NCBI GenBank assembly: GCA_029260735.1
Contig: JAJDCR010000141.1
Coordinates: 62,001 to 126,000, forward strand
Direction of reading: 5' to 3'
Origin: Planctomycetota bacterium
GTDB taxonomy: Bacteria; Planctomycetota; Uabimicrobiia; Uabimicrobiales; Uabimicrobiaceae
Length of the DNA: 64,000 nucleotides
The position numbers and the translations under genes were made by a program. The notes below the pieces were generated by a model. It had not been told where the DNA came from. It did no database searches and was given only the letters and a program-made list of their open reading frames with translations. Shown here piece by piece: positions 16,794 to 25,968 of the stretch. The first letter of the stretch is position 1, and every line of letters starts with the position of its first letter.

Positions 16794-18263
16794 GTGAAAT
16801 ACCTTTTTATTTACTCACTCGTTTTAAGTACCTTACTTTGGGCTCAAGATTCCACCAATAATCTTTTGCTGAGCTTAGATTACAATCTCCAAGAGGAAAA
16901 CTTACAAGAATGGGAGAAAACCCCTCACACTCCGTCCTCCATTATGGCAACCAAAAAACAAGGACAAGAATGGCGTAGTTTCTGGGTAGATGCTTGGAAC
17001 AGGGGAGTTTTTAATCGAGAACAAGTCCGAGAAGTTGTTCAATCCGCTCAATCCTATGGATACAATGCCATTGTCGTACAAGTGCGACGAAGAGGAGATG
17101 CTCTCTATGTTCCCAGACTTCCTAATACTGAGCCACGTCTATCTAACTTAGAGAAAGACTTTGACGTTCTCCAAGAATTTATCACCGAATCTCATAAGGT
17201 CAATATCGAAGTTCATGCTTGGATAACTACTTTTCTTATATCAACCTCTACTCTTCCTAAATCAACAGAACATGTTGTTAATCGTCACCCTGAATACTTG
17301 AGTTGCAACTCAGAAGGAAATCAAAAAATAGGGGAAGGTTATTATCTAGATCCGGGACATCCTGGTGCTCTAAAGTGGAATCAACAGGTCGTTATGGATA
17401 TAGTTCAAAACTATAATATTGATGGGCTACACTTCGACTACATCCGCTACCCCAACCAAAACTCTGGATTCAATCAGGTTGCCCTCAGCCGCTATAACCA
17501 AGAACATGGTCTTACCGGAAAACCAGACCCCACTGATCCTCTCTTTTCTCAGTGGAGAAGACGACAAGTAACCGATTGGTTACGTAGCATGTACTTACAA
17601 ATCATCCAAGAAAAACCAAGTATGAAAGTAAGTGCCGCAACTTTTGCTTCACGGCTCGACGCTTACAGTCACCGCTTCCAAGACTGGGCTCATTGGATGA
17701 AAGAAGGCTTTATAGATGCAAATATATCGATGAACTATAGCCGAACCAACGAAAGATTCGAAGAGCGAGTCGATGATATTCTCAGACATAGCTATTCTCG
17801 CCATGTCTATATGGGAGTAGGTGCTTACCTGCTTCCTCAGGAAAACACCATAGAGCAACTAAACTATGCTCGCAAGCAAGGTTCTACTGGATTGATCTTG
17901 TTTAGCTATGCCAATAATAACAAGCAAGGCAAAAGCCAGTGGCTAGAAAGTCTCCAAACTATACATAAAGAAGTGCTCTATCAACCCGCCTTAGTTCCTG
18001 ATATGCCTTGGAAGAAAACACCCCCTCATGGTAATGTTTGGGGTCAAGTAACCGACTCCAGCGGCCAAGCAATTTACAACGCAGACATTAATATCCCTAC
18101 TCTAGGGCTTACCACTAAAAGCGATAGCTTAGGATATTTTGGCTTTCTGTGGCTTCCTCTAGGAAATTATAAGGTTGTTTATTCCAGAGAGGGCAAAAAT
18201 ATATCTGAGCGGGGTGTTTCTGTTAATCCAGGAAAAGTGACGAATTGTTTTTTTGGGGAATAG
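16794..18263 (+). CDS. Secreted family-10-like glycosyl hydrolase with C-terminal Ig/carboxypeptidase-regulatory-like domain
   Basis: The start is GTG at 16794 with AGGAG upstream. A signal peptide ends near LLWAQ. The catalytic (DUF187/GHL10) TIM-barrel includes WVDAWNRGVFN, YNAIVVQVRRRGDALY, EVHAWITTFL, YLDPGHPGALKWN and IDGLHFDYIRYP, typical of this putative glycoside hydrolase group. The final 75 residues (GQVTDSSGQAIYNADI...) are a carboxypeptidase-regulatory-like beta-sandwich. It probably acts on an extracellular or envelope polysaccharide; the substrate is not known. It is coupled to glpK by position only. Confidence 0.85.
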   Translation: MKYLFIYSLVLSTLLWAQDSTNNLLLSLDYNLQEENLQEWEKTPHTPSSIMATKKQGQEWRSFWVDAWNRGVFNREQVREVVQSAQSYGYNAIVVQVRRRGDALYVPRLPNTEPRLSNLEKDFDVLQEFITESHKVNIEVHAWITTFLISTSTLPKSTEHVVNRHPEYLSCNSEGNQKIGEGYYLDPGHPGALKWNQQVVMDIVQNYNIDGLHFDYIRYPNQNSGFNQVALSRYNQEHGLTGKPDPTDPLFSQWRRRQVTDWLRSMYLQIIQEKPSMKVSAATFASRLDAYSHRFQDWAHWMKEGFIDANISMNYSRTNERFEERVDDILRHSYSRHVYMGVGAYLLPQENTIEQLNYARKQGSTGLILFSYANNNKQGKSQWLESLQTIHKEVLYQPALVPDMPWKKTPPHGNVWGQVTDSSGQAIYNADINIPTLGLTTKSDSLGYFGFLWLPLGNYKVVYSREGKNISERGVSVNPGKVTNCFFGE

Positions 18264-18315
18264 GTTTATCTGAAACCGTTTTTGAATGAGCTTGTCTAAA
18301 ACCGCACATATGCTT

Positions 18316-18368
18316 ATGTTCCCGGCAGGAATCTTACCCTCCCGGGAACATGGTGCTTCAGAGAGCAC
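18316..18368. repeat. Inverted repeats downstream of the glycosidase gene
   Basis: ATGTTCCCGG (18316-18325) and CCGGGAACAT (18342-18351) are perfect 10-bp arms around 16 nt. A smaller hairpin GTGCT/AGCAC follows (18353-18368). The region lies between convergent genes, so it may act as a terminator. It lacks a T-run and is more GC-rich than its surroundings. Confidence 0.45.
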
Positions 18369-18379
18369 AAAGCGCTAAA

Positions 18380-19126
18380 CTATCGTCCATCACCAAATAA
18401 AGAAACCCCTACTTTTATCTTCAAACTAGCATTGATCTCTGTCAATGCTTTTTGGGCTTTTTTGAAATCAGGTTTTATTTTGACAGCTTGCTCATAGCAA
18501 TGCTTAGCTTTTTCTTGGTTTCCCGCCTCTCCCTCCAGCTTTCCCATCAAATGGAATGCTTTATGAGATGAAGCATGCAAACTTGTTTTTGTAGATGCTT
18601 TTAGTTTAGCAAGAGCTTTCTTCTTTTTTCCTTCTTTATAATAGGCTTTACCTTCGAGATATAATCCATGTGCTTTGGTTTCCTTTGCTTCTTTTTCTTG
18701 AGCCTGGGCTTGTGCTTTTAATTTTTGACACGCCTTTAGCTTACTTTGGGCTTCTGCTTCGCTTCTAGCAGCAGCTTCCAGTTGGGCCTCCAGTTTTGCA
18801 TCAATTCTTACTTTTAAATCTGCAGAAAGACCTAAAAGCCCTCCAGATTTTTCTTTTTTCTTAGCCTTAGCTTCCGCTTGAGCTTTTGCTCGTGCTTCGC
18901 TAGCTGCTTTCATTTGGGCCTTAGCTTCCGCCTCCATTTTTTGAGCTTCCCGTATCTTAGCTTCTGCTTCGGCAGCCATTTTAGCTGCTAATTCTAGTTC
19001 AGCTTCTGCCTTTACTTTAAGAGAAACTTTACTTTCTGATTTTACTCCCATTTTTTCTTGAGCATTTACACCAACACAGACCAATAAAAATAAACAAGCT
19101 AAAGTAATATTAAAAGCACGTAACAT
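18380..19126 (-). CDS. Secreted Ala/Glu/Lys-rich coiled-coil protein with TPR unit
   Basis: This 248-residue protein has a signal peptide ending near VGVNAQ. Residues 35-160 are a highly charged Ala/Lys/Glu-rich helix, TolA-like in composition, with repeated EAEAK/QAEAK units. A TPR-like unit (AFHLMGKLEGEAGNQEKAKHCYEQAVKI, given here as composition over residues 185-215) follows. It is probably periplasmic and structural or an interaction protein. AAGGAG precedes the ATG by 7 nt. I do not recognise a family beyond TPR. Confidence 0.65.
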   Translation of the reverse strand: MLRAFNITLACLFLLVCVGVNAQEKMGVKSESKVSLKVKAEAELELAAKMAAEAEAKIREAQKMEAEAKAQMKAASEARAKAQAEAKAKKKEKSGGLLGLSADLKVRIDAKLEAQLEAAARSEAEAQSKLKACQKLKAQAQAQEKEAKETKAHGLYLEGKAYYKEGKKKKALAKLKASTKTSLHASSHKAFHLMGKLEGEAGNQEKAKHCYEQAVKIKPDFKKAQKALTEINASLKIKVGVSLFGDGR

Positions 19127-19363
19127 AAAAACTCTCCTTTTCGATCTTTATCAAAAAATAAACTGAAAAAATTACCAAGGTTCTTACAAAAACCTAATAG
19201 TAAGAATCCATCATAATCATCTTATCTACATACTTATAGTTTACTCTTCTAGTGTTTTATGCAAGAAAAAAGGTTATTTTTTTTTATATATTTCTAAAAA
19301 GGCAAGCAGAAAAGACTTATTTTTCAATACCAAAGGTTAGCAATATAAGAGATGTGCTAGATA

Positions 19364-19393
19364 TTGGAACTAGTGCAAATTTTATGATACAAT
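19364..19393 (+). promoter_or_regulatory. Possible promoter for the B3/B4-domain gene
   Basis: TTGGAA (19364-19369), an 18-nt spacer and TACAAT (19388-19393) lie 70 nt before the ATG at 19463. The 303-nt divergent gap (19127-19429) shows nothing else that I can support. Confidence 0.4.
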
Positions 19394-19462
19394 CAAAAAA
19401 GTAAGAAAAAATTTAGTAGATCTAGCAATATGCACTACAAAAACTTAAAAAAGAAAGTTTCC

Positions 19463-20134
19463 ATGAAAGAATTCATTTTTCACAATCGAGTGGAGCGAGA
19501 CGATTTTACTTTAGGCATAGCCCATGCAAAATCAGTTAATGTTGAAAAAGAAATCCCATTGTTGAAAGAGAGATCCACTAAATGGCAAGGGTGTCGCAAA
19601 GAGGAGCTTACTAAAGCAGAGGAAAATACTAAATCTCTAGTTCGTAGTATATTACGTAACGGAAAATACCGACCAAATGGACGAGGAAAACCTTCTTCGG
19701 AATACCTACTGGGAGCAGCTCGTAAAGATAATTTTCCTCAGATTAATGCCGCCGTTGACACAATCAATTACTTATCTCTAAAGCACTTAGTTCCTATATC
19801 GATTTGGGATGTTGATTTGGCAGGAAGTAAAGAGTATTCTTTTCAAATAGGGCAGGAAAAAGAAAGCTATGTTTTTAACCAAGCAGGTCAAGAGATTAAC
19901 TTAAAAGATTTGCTCGCGGGTTTTGCTCTAGAAAAAGATCAATTTGTTCCTATTGTCAATCCAGTGAAAGACTGTTTACGAACAAAAACCACCCCTCAAA
20001 CCCAAGAAATTATTATGGCCGTTTATTATCCTTTGCTTCTGGGGGGGCAAAAGCATTTACAAGAGATTCTCGATGAATTCCAAGAAATCTTTCAAGCCGT
20101 TAGTCAAGAGCCCATCACTCTTGCCATTTTTTAA
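19463..20134 (+). CDS. B3/B4 tRNA-binding-domain protein
   Basis: The protein has 223 residues from ATG 19463 (GAAAG upstream); an ATG at 19430 has no ribosome site. The central block RPNGRGKPSSEYLL, followed by FPQINAAVDTINYLSLKH and PISIWDVDLAG, matches the B3/B4 domain of the phenylalanyl-tRNA synthetase beta subunit in its stand-alone form (COG3382-like). Stand-alone versions may act in trans on amino acids or mischarged tRNA, but the role is not established. It converges on hpt. Its last bases, including the stop, are part of a 17-bp tandem duplication (20127-20160). Confidence 0.8.
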   Translation: MKEFIFHNRVERDDFTLGIAHAKSVNVEKEIPLLKERSTKWQGCRKEELTKAEENTKSLVRSILRNGKYRPNGRGKPSSEYLLGAARKDNFPQINAAVDTINYLSLKHLVPISIWDVDLAGSKEYSFQIGQEKESYVFNQAGQEINLKDLLAGFALEKDQFVPIVNPVKDCLRTKTTPQTQEIIMAVYYPLLLGGQKHLQEILDEFQEIFQAVSQEPITLAIF

Positions 20135-20160
20135 GATCTCTTATTTTTTAAGTTCTCTTA
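20127..20160. repeat. 17-bp tandem duplication at the end of the B3/B4 gene
   Basis: Two adjacent copies of TTTTTTAAG(A/T)TCTCTTA with one mismatch cover 20127-20143 and 20144-20160. The TAA stop lies in the first copy. This looks like a recent slippage or duplication event. Confidence 0.6.
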
Positions 20161-20185
20161 TGTTGAAGTGAGCCAAAGACGAATG

Positions 20186-20202
20186 GTGCCGGCGGCACAC
20201 CT
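20186..20202. terminator. Small GC-rich hairpin between convergent genes
   Basis: GTGCC, loop GGC, GGCAC form a short stem between the stops of the B3/B4 gene and hpt. There is no T-run on either side, so it is only a weak terminator candidate. Confidence 0.25.
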
Positions 20203-20212
20203 TGGTAGGATT

Positions 20213-20746
20213 TTACTCAGAGCTGGCCATCACCCCTAGGTAGGGCAAATCTCGATAATAGCCTTGGTAGTCAAGACCATAGCCAATAACAAAAAGAGGG
20301 TCTACCTTAAAGGCCAAGTAGTCCACTGTCACTTTGTGCTGCAATGCCTCTTCCTTAAGCAAAAAACTAGCAACTTTGAGACTAGCAGGCTGATATCGGC
20401 TCAAATGCTCACGAAGAAACTTGATACTATTGCCGGTATCAACAATATCTTCCACAATAATAACGTCTTTTCCTTCAATGGTCTCAGGAGCCACATCTAG
20501 CTTTAAGTTCACTTTACCCGAAGACTCCGTGGCATCTCCGTAAGAAGAGATACGAATAAACTCACATTGAATCAGACAATCAATCGATCGAGCCAAATCC
20601 GCTGTAAAAACAAATGCTCCCTTGAGGGTGCAAACCAGTGTAATTTCTTTACCAGCATAATCTTGGCTAATTTTTTTACCAAGTTCTTCAACACGTTTTT
20701 GGATTTCTTCGGCTGAGATGAGAGTGGTTATATTTTCTTGTTTCAT
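20213..20746 (-). CDS. hpt: Hypoxanthine phosphoribosyltransferase
   Basis: This purine-salvage enzyme of 177 residues transfers phosphoribose from PRPP to hypoxanthine or guanine. The PRPP-binding motif VIIVEDIVDTGNS is intact, together with CTLKGAFVF near the N-terminus and VDYLAFKVDPLFVIGYGLDYQGYYRDLPYLG at the end (described here, residues about 140-170). The gene begins 5 nt after the lpxC stop, so it belongs to the bamA-lpxC-hpt transcript. Confidence 0.94.
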   Translation of the reverse strand: MKQENITTLISAEEIQKRVEELGKKISQDYAGKEITLVCTLKGAFVFTADLARSIDCLIQCEFIRISSYGDATESSGKVNLKLDVAPETIEGKDVIIVEDIVDTGNSIKFLREHLSRYQPASLKVASFLLKEEALQHKVTVDYLAFKVDPLFVIGYGLDYQGYYRDLPYLGVMASSE

Positions 20747-20751
20747 TTTGT

Positions 20752-21582
20752 CTATCTACTTGCTTTCAGCTTGCGGACAAGTTCAGCGTTAAGAGCATGG
20801 CCAGAACGTTCAGCCTCAATGTAACCCTGAATTTTTTCTCCTAGAAGAAAAAGGTCTCCCAAAAGATCCAAAGTTTTATGCCGAATAAATTCATTTTCAA
20901 AACGTAATTCATTTTCCATAACGCTACCGTCATCATCAATAACAAGGGTGTTTTGTGTATTCGCTCCCTTGCCCAATCCCATTTTTTGGAGAGCTTCTGC
21001 CTCTCTTTTAAGAACAAAGGTTCTTGCCGGAGCAAGCTCACGAGCAAAATTTTCTTCGTTAATTTCCAAAGTAAATTGCTGACGAGGAAGAAAAGCCAAA
21101 TCGTGGTCCATTGTATAGTTCAAAGTAAAATTTTCTTGAGGACGGGCTTTTAGGCTAGATTTTTCTTCACTCACCTCAACCTCAATGCTTACCCTGTAGA
21201 TTTTGCTTTCTGCGTCTTGTTCTTCTAATCCAGCTTCACAAATGTGATCATAAAAAGGTTTGGAGGAACCATCCATTCCAGGAATTTCGGGAGAATCAAT
21301 TTCTATAATAAGATTATCAAGACCACGCCCATAGCAAGCGGCCAAAAGATGCTCAGGAGTATGAATCTGAGCTTGAGGATCTATAGCTAAAGCTGTTCGC
21401 CGCATTTGGTGATGAACATAATCAATATAAGCTGGTATTCGGGGTTGATTAGGTAAATCAACTCGAACAAAAACAACACCTGTATTGGCTTGCGCTGGCT
21501 TAAGTGTGAGATGAGACTCTTGCCCTAAATGGAGACCAACTCCTGTAAAAGTCACTTCTTTCTGAATGGTTTTTTGCTTCAT
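20752..21582 (-). CDS. lpxC: UDP-3-O-acyl-N-acetylglucosamine deacetylase
   Basis: This is the first committed step of lipid A synthesis: zinc-dependent removal of the acetyl group from UDP-3-O-acyl-GlcNAc. The zinc ligands appear in HTPEHLLAA and in RHKTLDLLGD, with the catalytic His in RSGHALN. The DSPEIPGMDGSS block is also present. At 276 residues it is a plain LpxC without the FabZ fusion found in Bacteroidota and some other groups. It starts 11 nt after bamA, pairing outer-membrane protein and lipid assembly genes in one transcript. Confidence 0.95.
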   Translation of the reverse strand: MKQKTIQKEVTFTGVGLHLGQESHLTLKPAQANTGVVFVRVDLPNQPRIPAYIDYVHHQMRRTALAIDPQAQIHTPEHLLAACYGRGLDNLIIEIDSPEIPGMDGSSKPFYDHICEAGLEEQDAESKIYRVSIEVEVSEEKSSLKARPQENFTLNYTMDHDLAFLPRQQFTLEINEENFARELAPARTFVLKREAEALQKMGLGKGANTQNTLVIDDDGSVMENELRFENEFIRHKTLDLLGDLFLLGEKIQGYIEAERSGHALNAELVRKLKASR

Positions 21583-21593
21583 ACAACCTTTCC

Positions 21594-23927
21594 CTAAAAG
21601 GGTTTTCCAAAAGAAAAGCTAAATACTTGTGTATCATCATCGTCCTCTTCCAATATCGGAATAGCAAAGTCAAAGGCAAAAGGACGAGGCCCCAGCACAG
21701 GAATTTTAATTCTAAAACCAAAACCTGCTGCTGCTCTAAATTCGTCAAATATATTATCCCCGACCTCTGGAGCCACATTTCCCATATCTGTGAAAAGTAC
21801 CATTCGCAGAGTGTCTTGGTAGAGAGGTATCGAGTATTCAATGGTCGATGTTAAAAGGAACTCTCCCCCAATAGGATCGTCAGTCAACTCAGCAGGATCA
21901 TCGTTGGCGCGAGGACCTACCGTACGGAACTCAAAGCCGCGAATTGAGTTAGAGCCTCCAGCAAAGAAACGCTCAAAAATGGGAACCTCATCGGTATCAG
22001 CATGACCAAAGCCTAATCCTACTCTTGTACCAAAGGAAAGGATATGCTTGAAGTTATCTTCGTTTGTATAGATAGTTTGAAAATAAGCAAAGCGCAGATT
22101 GATTAAGGAGAAATCATGATCTCCTCCAAAAGCAAGACCGGCTAACTCATAAGAAATCCCAAAACTAAAACCTCTCGTAGCCAAAATAAAGCTATCGCGA
22201 GTATCATAGGTATAGTCTAGAGTAACCGAAGAAATAATATTTCCTCCTTCGACATCAACAACATCTTGAGGAGCGTCATTGTCTAGATCTTCAATTTCGA
22301 CATTTTCTAAGCGATAACTAAAATTTAATCGACTATCCAGGCTTAACTTGCGTCCGAAAGTAAGTTTCCCTCCGGTACGATCTTCATCAAAACTCTCTCG
22401 AATACGCTCTTGCTTAAATAAACTCATTCCAAAAATTAGATTATATCCAAAAAGCTGAGGCTCGGTAAAAGAAATGCGGAAACGAAGGATATCTTGCCCT
22501 CCTTGGAACTGTATATCCAAGTCTTGCCCTGCTCCTGTAAAACTCTCTCCTGAAAAAAAATCGGCAAAGCTAGTCGGAGGACGAGATATATCAAAGTTAC
22601 GCTTACTTACAGTTATTTCTCCAACCGCCCCTAAGTCAGAAGTAATTCCAGCAGCAAAGCGAAGATTTCCTGTTCTTCCCTCTTCCACTTTAACCACTAA
22701 GTCTTTCCACGACTCATGATCTGTTTCATCGAGATCCATTTTGATCGTTTCGAAAAAACCTAAACGTTGGAGACGATTCTGACTTTTTTCAATTTTTCCA
22801 AAATTAAACTGTTCCCCTGGTATCATCTCCAGTTCACGGCGAATAACATAATCTCGAGTCAAATCATTTCCTTTGATGTCTACCCGACGAAGATAGGTCT
22901 TGCGCCCTTCTTCAATGACATACTCAATCTCAACGGTACGAGATTTTAAATCAGGAAGAGTAACACGAGGTCGTGTTTTTATATTAAGGTATCCATTTTC
23001 TCCATAGAGTCTTTCGATTCGGGATTTATCTATAAGCATATCATTTTGCTTAAAGGGAGAAGCTTCCTTTAATCCCATTCGATTACGAAGCTCATCTACA
23101 CTAAAGAGAACATTTCCCTTAAAAGAGATTTTTTTTATGTAATAGCGAGGTCCTTCGACAACCTTTACATTGATAACGAGTTGCTCTCGGTCTGTGCTAA
23201 AAAAAACATCCCGCAACTCTAACCTTGCATCAAGAAAACCTTCCGAGCGATAAAAGTTACGCATCAAAATCAAATCTTCCAGGAAAGCTTCTTCGTCATA
23301 GTGGCTATTGGAAAAAATGCCACTTTCTTTAGTTTCAATCAACTGCAAAAGAGTGTCCTTAGGATAACTCTTGTTACCAAAAAGACGAATTTCTCGGATG
23401 TAAACTCTTGGTCCTTCATCAATCTCAAAATAAACATCAATCCATCCACTTGTTGGCACTTTTTTTATTTTTAGTCCAGCAAAGAGAAAGCCTTCTTTTT
23501 GATACATTTCCTTGATAGTGATTTCGTCCAAAGAAAGAGCATAAGGAACTAGATATTTCTCTTTGGCAATTCGAAGCTCTTTGATAATTTCTTCTGTCGG
23601 GATGTGGTTGTTACCAAAAATTTTAACCTCGCCCAAAAGTTGATTTTCCACCACAACAAAAATAACTTTGACTCCAGAAAGAGTCTCATTCACTTGAACC
23701 TCTATATTTGAAAAGAGTCCCATCTGATGAAGTCTCTGGATATCTTTTTTAAGAGCATCGGGAGAAAAAATCTTTCTTTCTTGGATTTCCAACTTTGATT
23801 TTATAAGGTCTTCGCTACTTGTTAGCAAACCCTTTATTTCTACTTCAATAACAACATTGTCTTGCCCGAAGGCTGAACATGTAAAAAGCAGAATGAAGGA
23901 AATAAATATACCTTGTAGCCACTTCAT
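21594..23927 (-). CDS. bamA: Outer membrane protein assembly factor BamA
   Basis: This 777-residue Omp85 protein inserts beta-barrel proteins into the outer membrane. It has a signal peptide (to about residue 21, ending CSAFGQ) and five POTRA-like repeats between about residues 24 and 425, visible as VYIREIRLFGNKSY, YIKKISFKGNVLF and LRRVDIKGNDLT. The C-terminal 16-strand-type barrel includes FAGGSNSIRGFEFRTVGP, the conserved lid-lock VRGF-like motif, and ends in a Phe (SFGKPF). It is the first gene of bamA-lpxC-hpt. Confidence 0.95.
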   Translation of the reverse strand: MKWLQGIFISFILLFTCSAFGQDNVVIEVEIKGLLTSSEDLIKSKLEIQERKIFSPDALKKDIQRLHQMGLFSNIEVQVNETLSGVKVIFVVVENQLLGEVKIFGNNHIPTEEIIKELRIAKEKYLVPYALSLDEITIKEMYQKEGFLFAGLKIKKVPTSGWIDVYFEIDEGPRVYIREIRLFGNKSYPKDTLLQLIETKESGIFSNSHYDEEAFLEDLILMRNFYRSEGFLDARLELRDVFFSTDREQLVINVKVVEGPRYYIKKISFKGNVLFSVDELRNRMGLKEASPFKQNDMLIDKSRIERLYGENGYLNIKTRPRVTLPDLKSRTVEIEYVIEEGRKTYLRRVDIKGNDLTRDYVIRRELEMIPGEQFNFGKIEKSQNRLQRLGFFETIKMDLDETDHESWKDLVVKVEEGRTGNLRFAAGITSDLGAVGEITVSKRNFDISRPPTSFADFFSGESFTGAGQDLDIQFQGGQDILRFRISFTEPQLFGYNLIFGMSLFKQERIRESFDEDRTGGKLTFGRKLSLDSRLNFSYRLENVEIEDLDNDAPQDVVDVEGGNIISSVTLDYTYDTRDSFILATRGFSFGISYELAGLAFGGDHDFSLINLRFAYFQTIYTNEDNFKHILSFGTRVGLGFGHADTDEVPIFERFFAGGSNSIRGFEFRTVGPRANDDPAELTDDPIGGEFLLTSTIEYSIPLYQDTLRMVLFTDMGNVAPEVGDNIFDEFRAAAGFGFRIKIPVLGPRPFAFDFAIPILEEDDDDTQVFSFSFGKPF

Positions 23928-24028
23928 GAGGTTCCTTTCAAGGAATCAGATCTTGGAAATCTATTAATAACTTCAGAGAAGGGAGTTAAAAAACTATATA
24001 CTCAAGCAATATTGCCTAGAAATCAACT

Positions 24029-25354
24029 TTATTGTCTCTGGTAGCTAAGGCTAAGAAACTGCATAAATTCTTTGATAAACCGCAATTTCACACTACCAGT
24101 CGGACCAGTTCTGTTTTTAGCAATAATTACTTCTGCAATCCCTGGTTCTGCTGATTCTTTATTGTAATACTCGTCACGATATAAAAATATGATAATATCC
24201 GCATCTTGCTCAAGAGCTCCTGATTCTCGTAAGTCAGACATTCTTGGACGATGGTCATCGCGCGCATCAACCGCTCGATTTAACTGAGAAAGTGCAATTA
24301 AAGGGATTTTTAATTCTCGGGCAATTTCTTTTAAGCTTCGAGATATTTGAGATATTTCTTGTTGCCGACTGTCCGATCCCTTATCGCCGCCTGATCCACT
24401 CATCAACTGGAGATAATCAATAATAATGAGTCCTATATCGTGCCGAGATTTAAACCGTCTTGCTTTTGCTCGCACTTCTCTAATAGAAATACCTGGTGTA
24501 TCATCTATATAAATAGGGGCTTGTGCAAATACACCAGCTTGAGTAGTTAGGCGGACGTAATCTTCATGATCAATAGAGCCTCCCTTTAGCTTATGGGGAC
24601 TCAATTGAACCCTAGAGCAAACCATATTTTGAGCGAGTTGTTCCTTAGACATTTCTAAGCTAAAAATAAGAACACCACGGTTTTGCTTAATGCCAATATT
24701 ATCTGCTATATTTAAAGCAAAACTGGTTTTTCCCATACTAGGGCGGGCCGCTAATATGTTTAAAGTTGATCCTTGTAGCCCAGACATAAGGTTATCTAAA
24801 TCAGGGAAACCGGTTGGGGTTACCTGAGTACTACCCGTTTCTGATTCTAGCTGGCGAAAAAGAGACAAGAGTAAACCATAGATATGAGCTGGCTCGTTGC
24901 TTGTTTCATTTTGAGTGATTTCAAAAATAAGTTGCTCAGATTTATCTAAAAGACTATCTATCGTATTTTCGCCTTTTTTGGCCATATACGATATTTCATG
25001 AGCAGCGTTGATAAGCTGGCGAAGAACAGATTTTTCTCTAACGATTGAAGCATAATACTCCGCATTACCTGCTGAAGGAACAGCCTCAATCAAAGAAAGC
25101 AAGTAAGCCTCTCCTCCTACATTTTGGAGTTGGCCACGTTGCTTAAGCTCTTCTTGCACAAGAACAGGATCTAAAGGACGGTTTGTATCATAAAGTAAAG
25201 CCAAAATTTCGTATATGATCTGATGAGCCGGTATCAAAAAATGGCTCTTGTTTAGAATCTGGATAATTTCTCCAGCCACCTCATCTTCAACGAGCAAGGC
25301 TCCAAGAACACCAATTTCAGCATCAATACTTTGAGGGAGGGTAGTATTGTCCAC
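24029..25354 (-). CDS. dnaB: Replicative DNA helicase
   Basis: This hexameric 5'-3' helicase unwinds DNA at the replication fork. The N-terminal domain (PQSIDAEIGVLGALL...) is followed by a RecA-like core with Walker A ARPSMGKTS, Walker B LIIIDYLQLM and the C-terminal SDLRESGALEQDADIIIFLYRDEYY region. The length is 441 residues, with no sign of an intein. The start is GTG at 25354 with AGGAA upstream. It follows the ribosomal protein genes on the minus strand, a common bacterial arrangement (rplI-dnaB). Confidence 0.95.
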   Translation of the reverse strand: MDNTTLPQSIDAEIGVLGALLVEDEVAGEIIQILNKSHFLIPAHQIIYEILALLYDTNRPLDPVLVQEELKQRGQLQNVGGEAYLLSLIEAVPSAGNAEYYASIVREKSVLRQLINAAHEISYMAKKGENTIDSLLDKSEQLIFEITQNETSNEPAHIYGLLLSLFRQLESETGSTQVTPTGFPDLDNLMSGLQGSTLNILAARPSMGKTSFALNIADNIGIKQNRGVLIFSLEMSKEQLAQNMVCSRVQLSPHKLKGGSIDHEDYVRLTTQAGVFAQAPIYIDDTPGISIREVRAKARRFKSRHDIGLIIIDYLQLMSGSGGDKGSDSRQQEISQISRSLKEIARELKIPLIALSQLNRAVDARDDHRPRMSDLRESGALEQDADIIIFLYRDEYYNKESAEPGIAEVIIAKNRTGPTGSVKLRFIKEFMQFLSLSYQRQ

Positions 25355-25464
25355 GTAATTCCTATTATTTTTCTAACCATCCGAAGGAAATTCAGAAAAA
25401 ATGTTACAAAAAAAGAGAGACTAGGAGAAGGCAAACCTTACATCCTAACCTCTCTTTTGATGAA

Positions 25465-25944
25465 TTACTCTTCGTCTTCTTGCTTGTTTACAACCCATAC
25501 CTTACTTTTTGCAGTAACGTCAGAGTGTAATTTAATCAAGACATTGTAGATGCCCCCTTCTTTAATAGGGTAGCGATCCTTGTCCTCTAATTCAATGTCA
25601 CTTGCTTTAACTTCAAAGCCTAGTTCATTGAAAGCTTCTGCAATCATAGCATAGCTAACAGAACCAAAGAGAACTCCCTCTTCATTAGCTTTTGCTTCAA
25701 TGCTGCAAGAAATATCTTCAAGTTCTTTAGCCAATTGACCAAAGCTACTTTTGATTTGTTTCTCTTGTTGGGCCAAACGTCTCTTTTCGGCTTCCAAAAC
25801 TTTGACATTTTCTTTGTTAGCCACAACAGCTAATCCGTTAGGGAGAAGGTAATTTCGAGCATAACCTGGTCTTACTCGGACAATACTGCCTCGAGCACCA
25901 AGCTTTGCGATATCTTCTTTTAGTAATAATTCTAGCGGTTTCAT
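25465..25944 (-). CDS. rplI: 50S ribosomal protein L9
   Basis: The protein has 159 residues. The N-terminal L9 signature GARGSIVRVRPGYARNYLLPNGLAV is visible between residues 17 and 43, then the long connecting helix, then the C-terminal rRNA-binding domain. A short acidic tail (NKQEDEE) ends the protein. It lies 24 nt after rpsF and before dnaB. Confidence 0.95.
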   Translation of the reverse strand: MKPLELLLKEDIAKLGARGSIVRVRPGYARNYLLPNGLAVVANKENVKVLEAEKRRLAQQEKQIKSSFGQLAKELEDISCSIEAKANEEGVLFGSVSYAMIAEAFNELGFEVKASDIELEDKDRYPIKEGGIYNVLIKLHSDVTAKSKVWVVNKQEDEE

Positions 25945-25968
25945 GCCGATTCTAATCTCCTAAAATAA

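Noticed and set aside
18159..18368. 69-codon minus-strand frame at the end of the glycosidase gene.
   Set aside because: Overlaps the glycosidase C-terminus and the inverted repeats; no ribosome site or product pattern.
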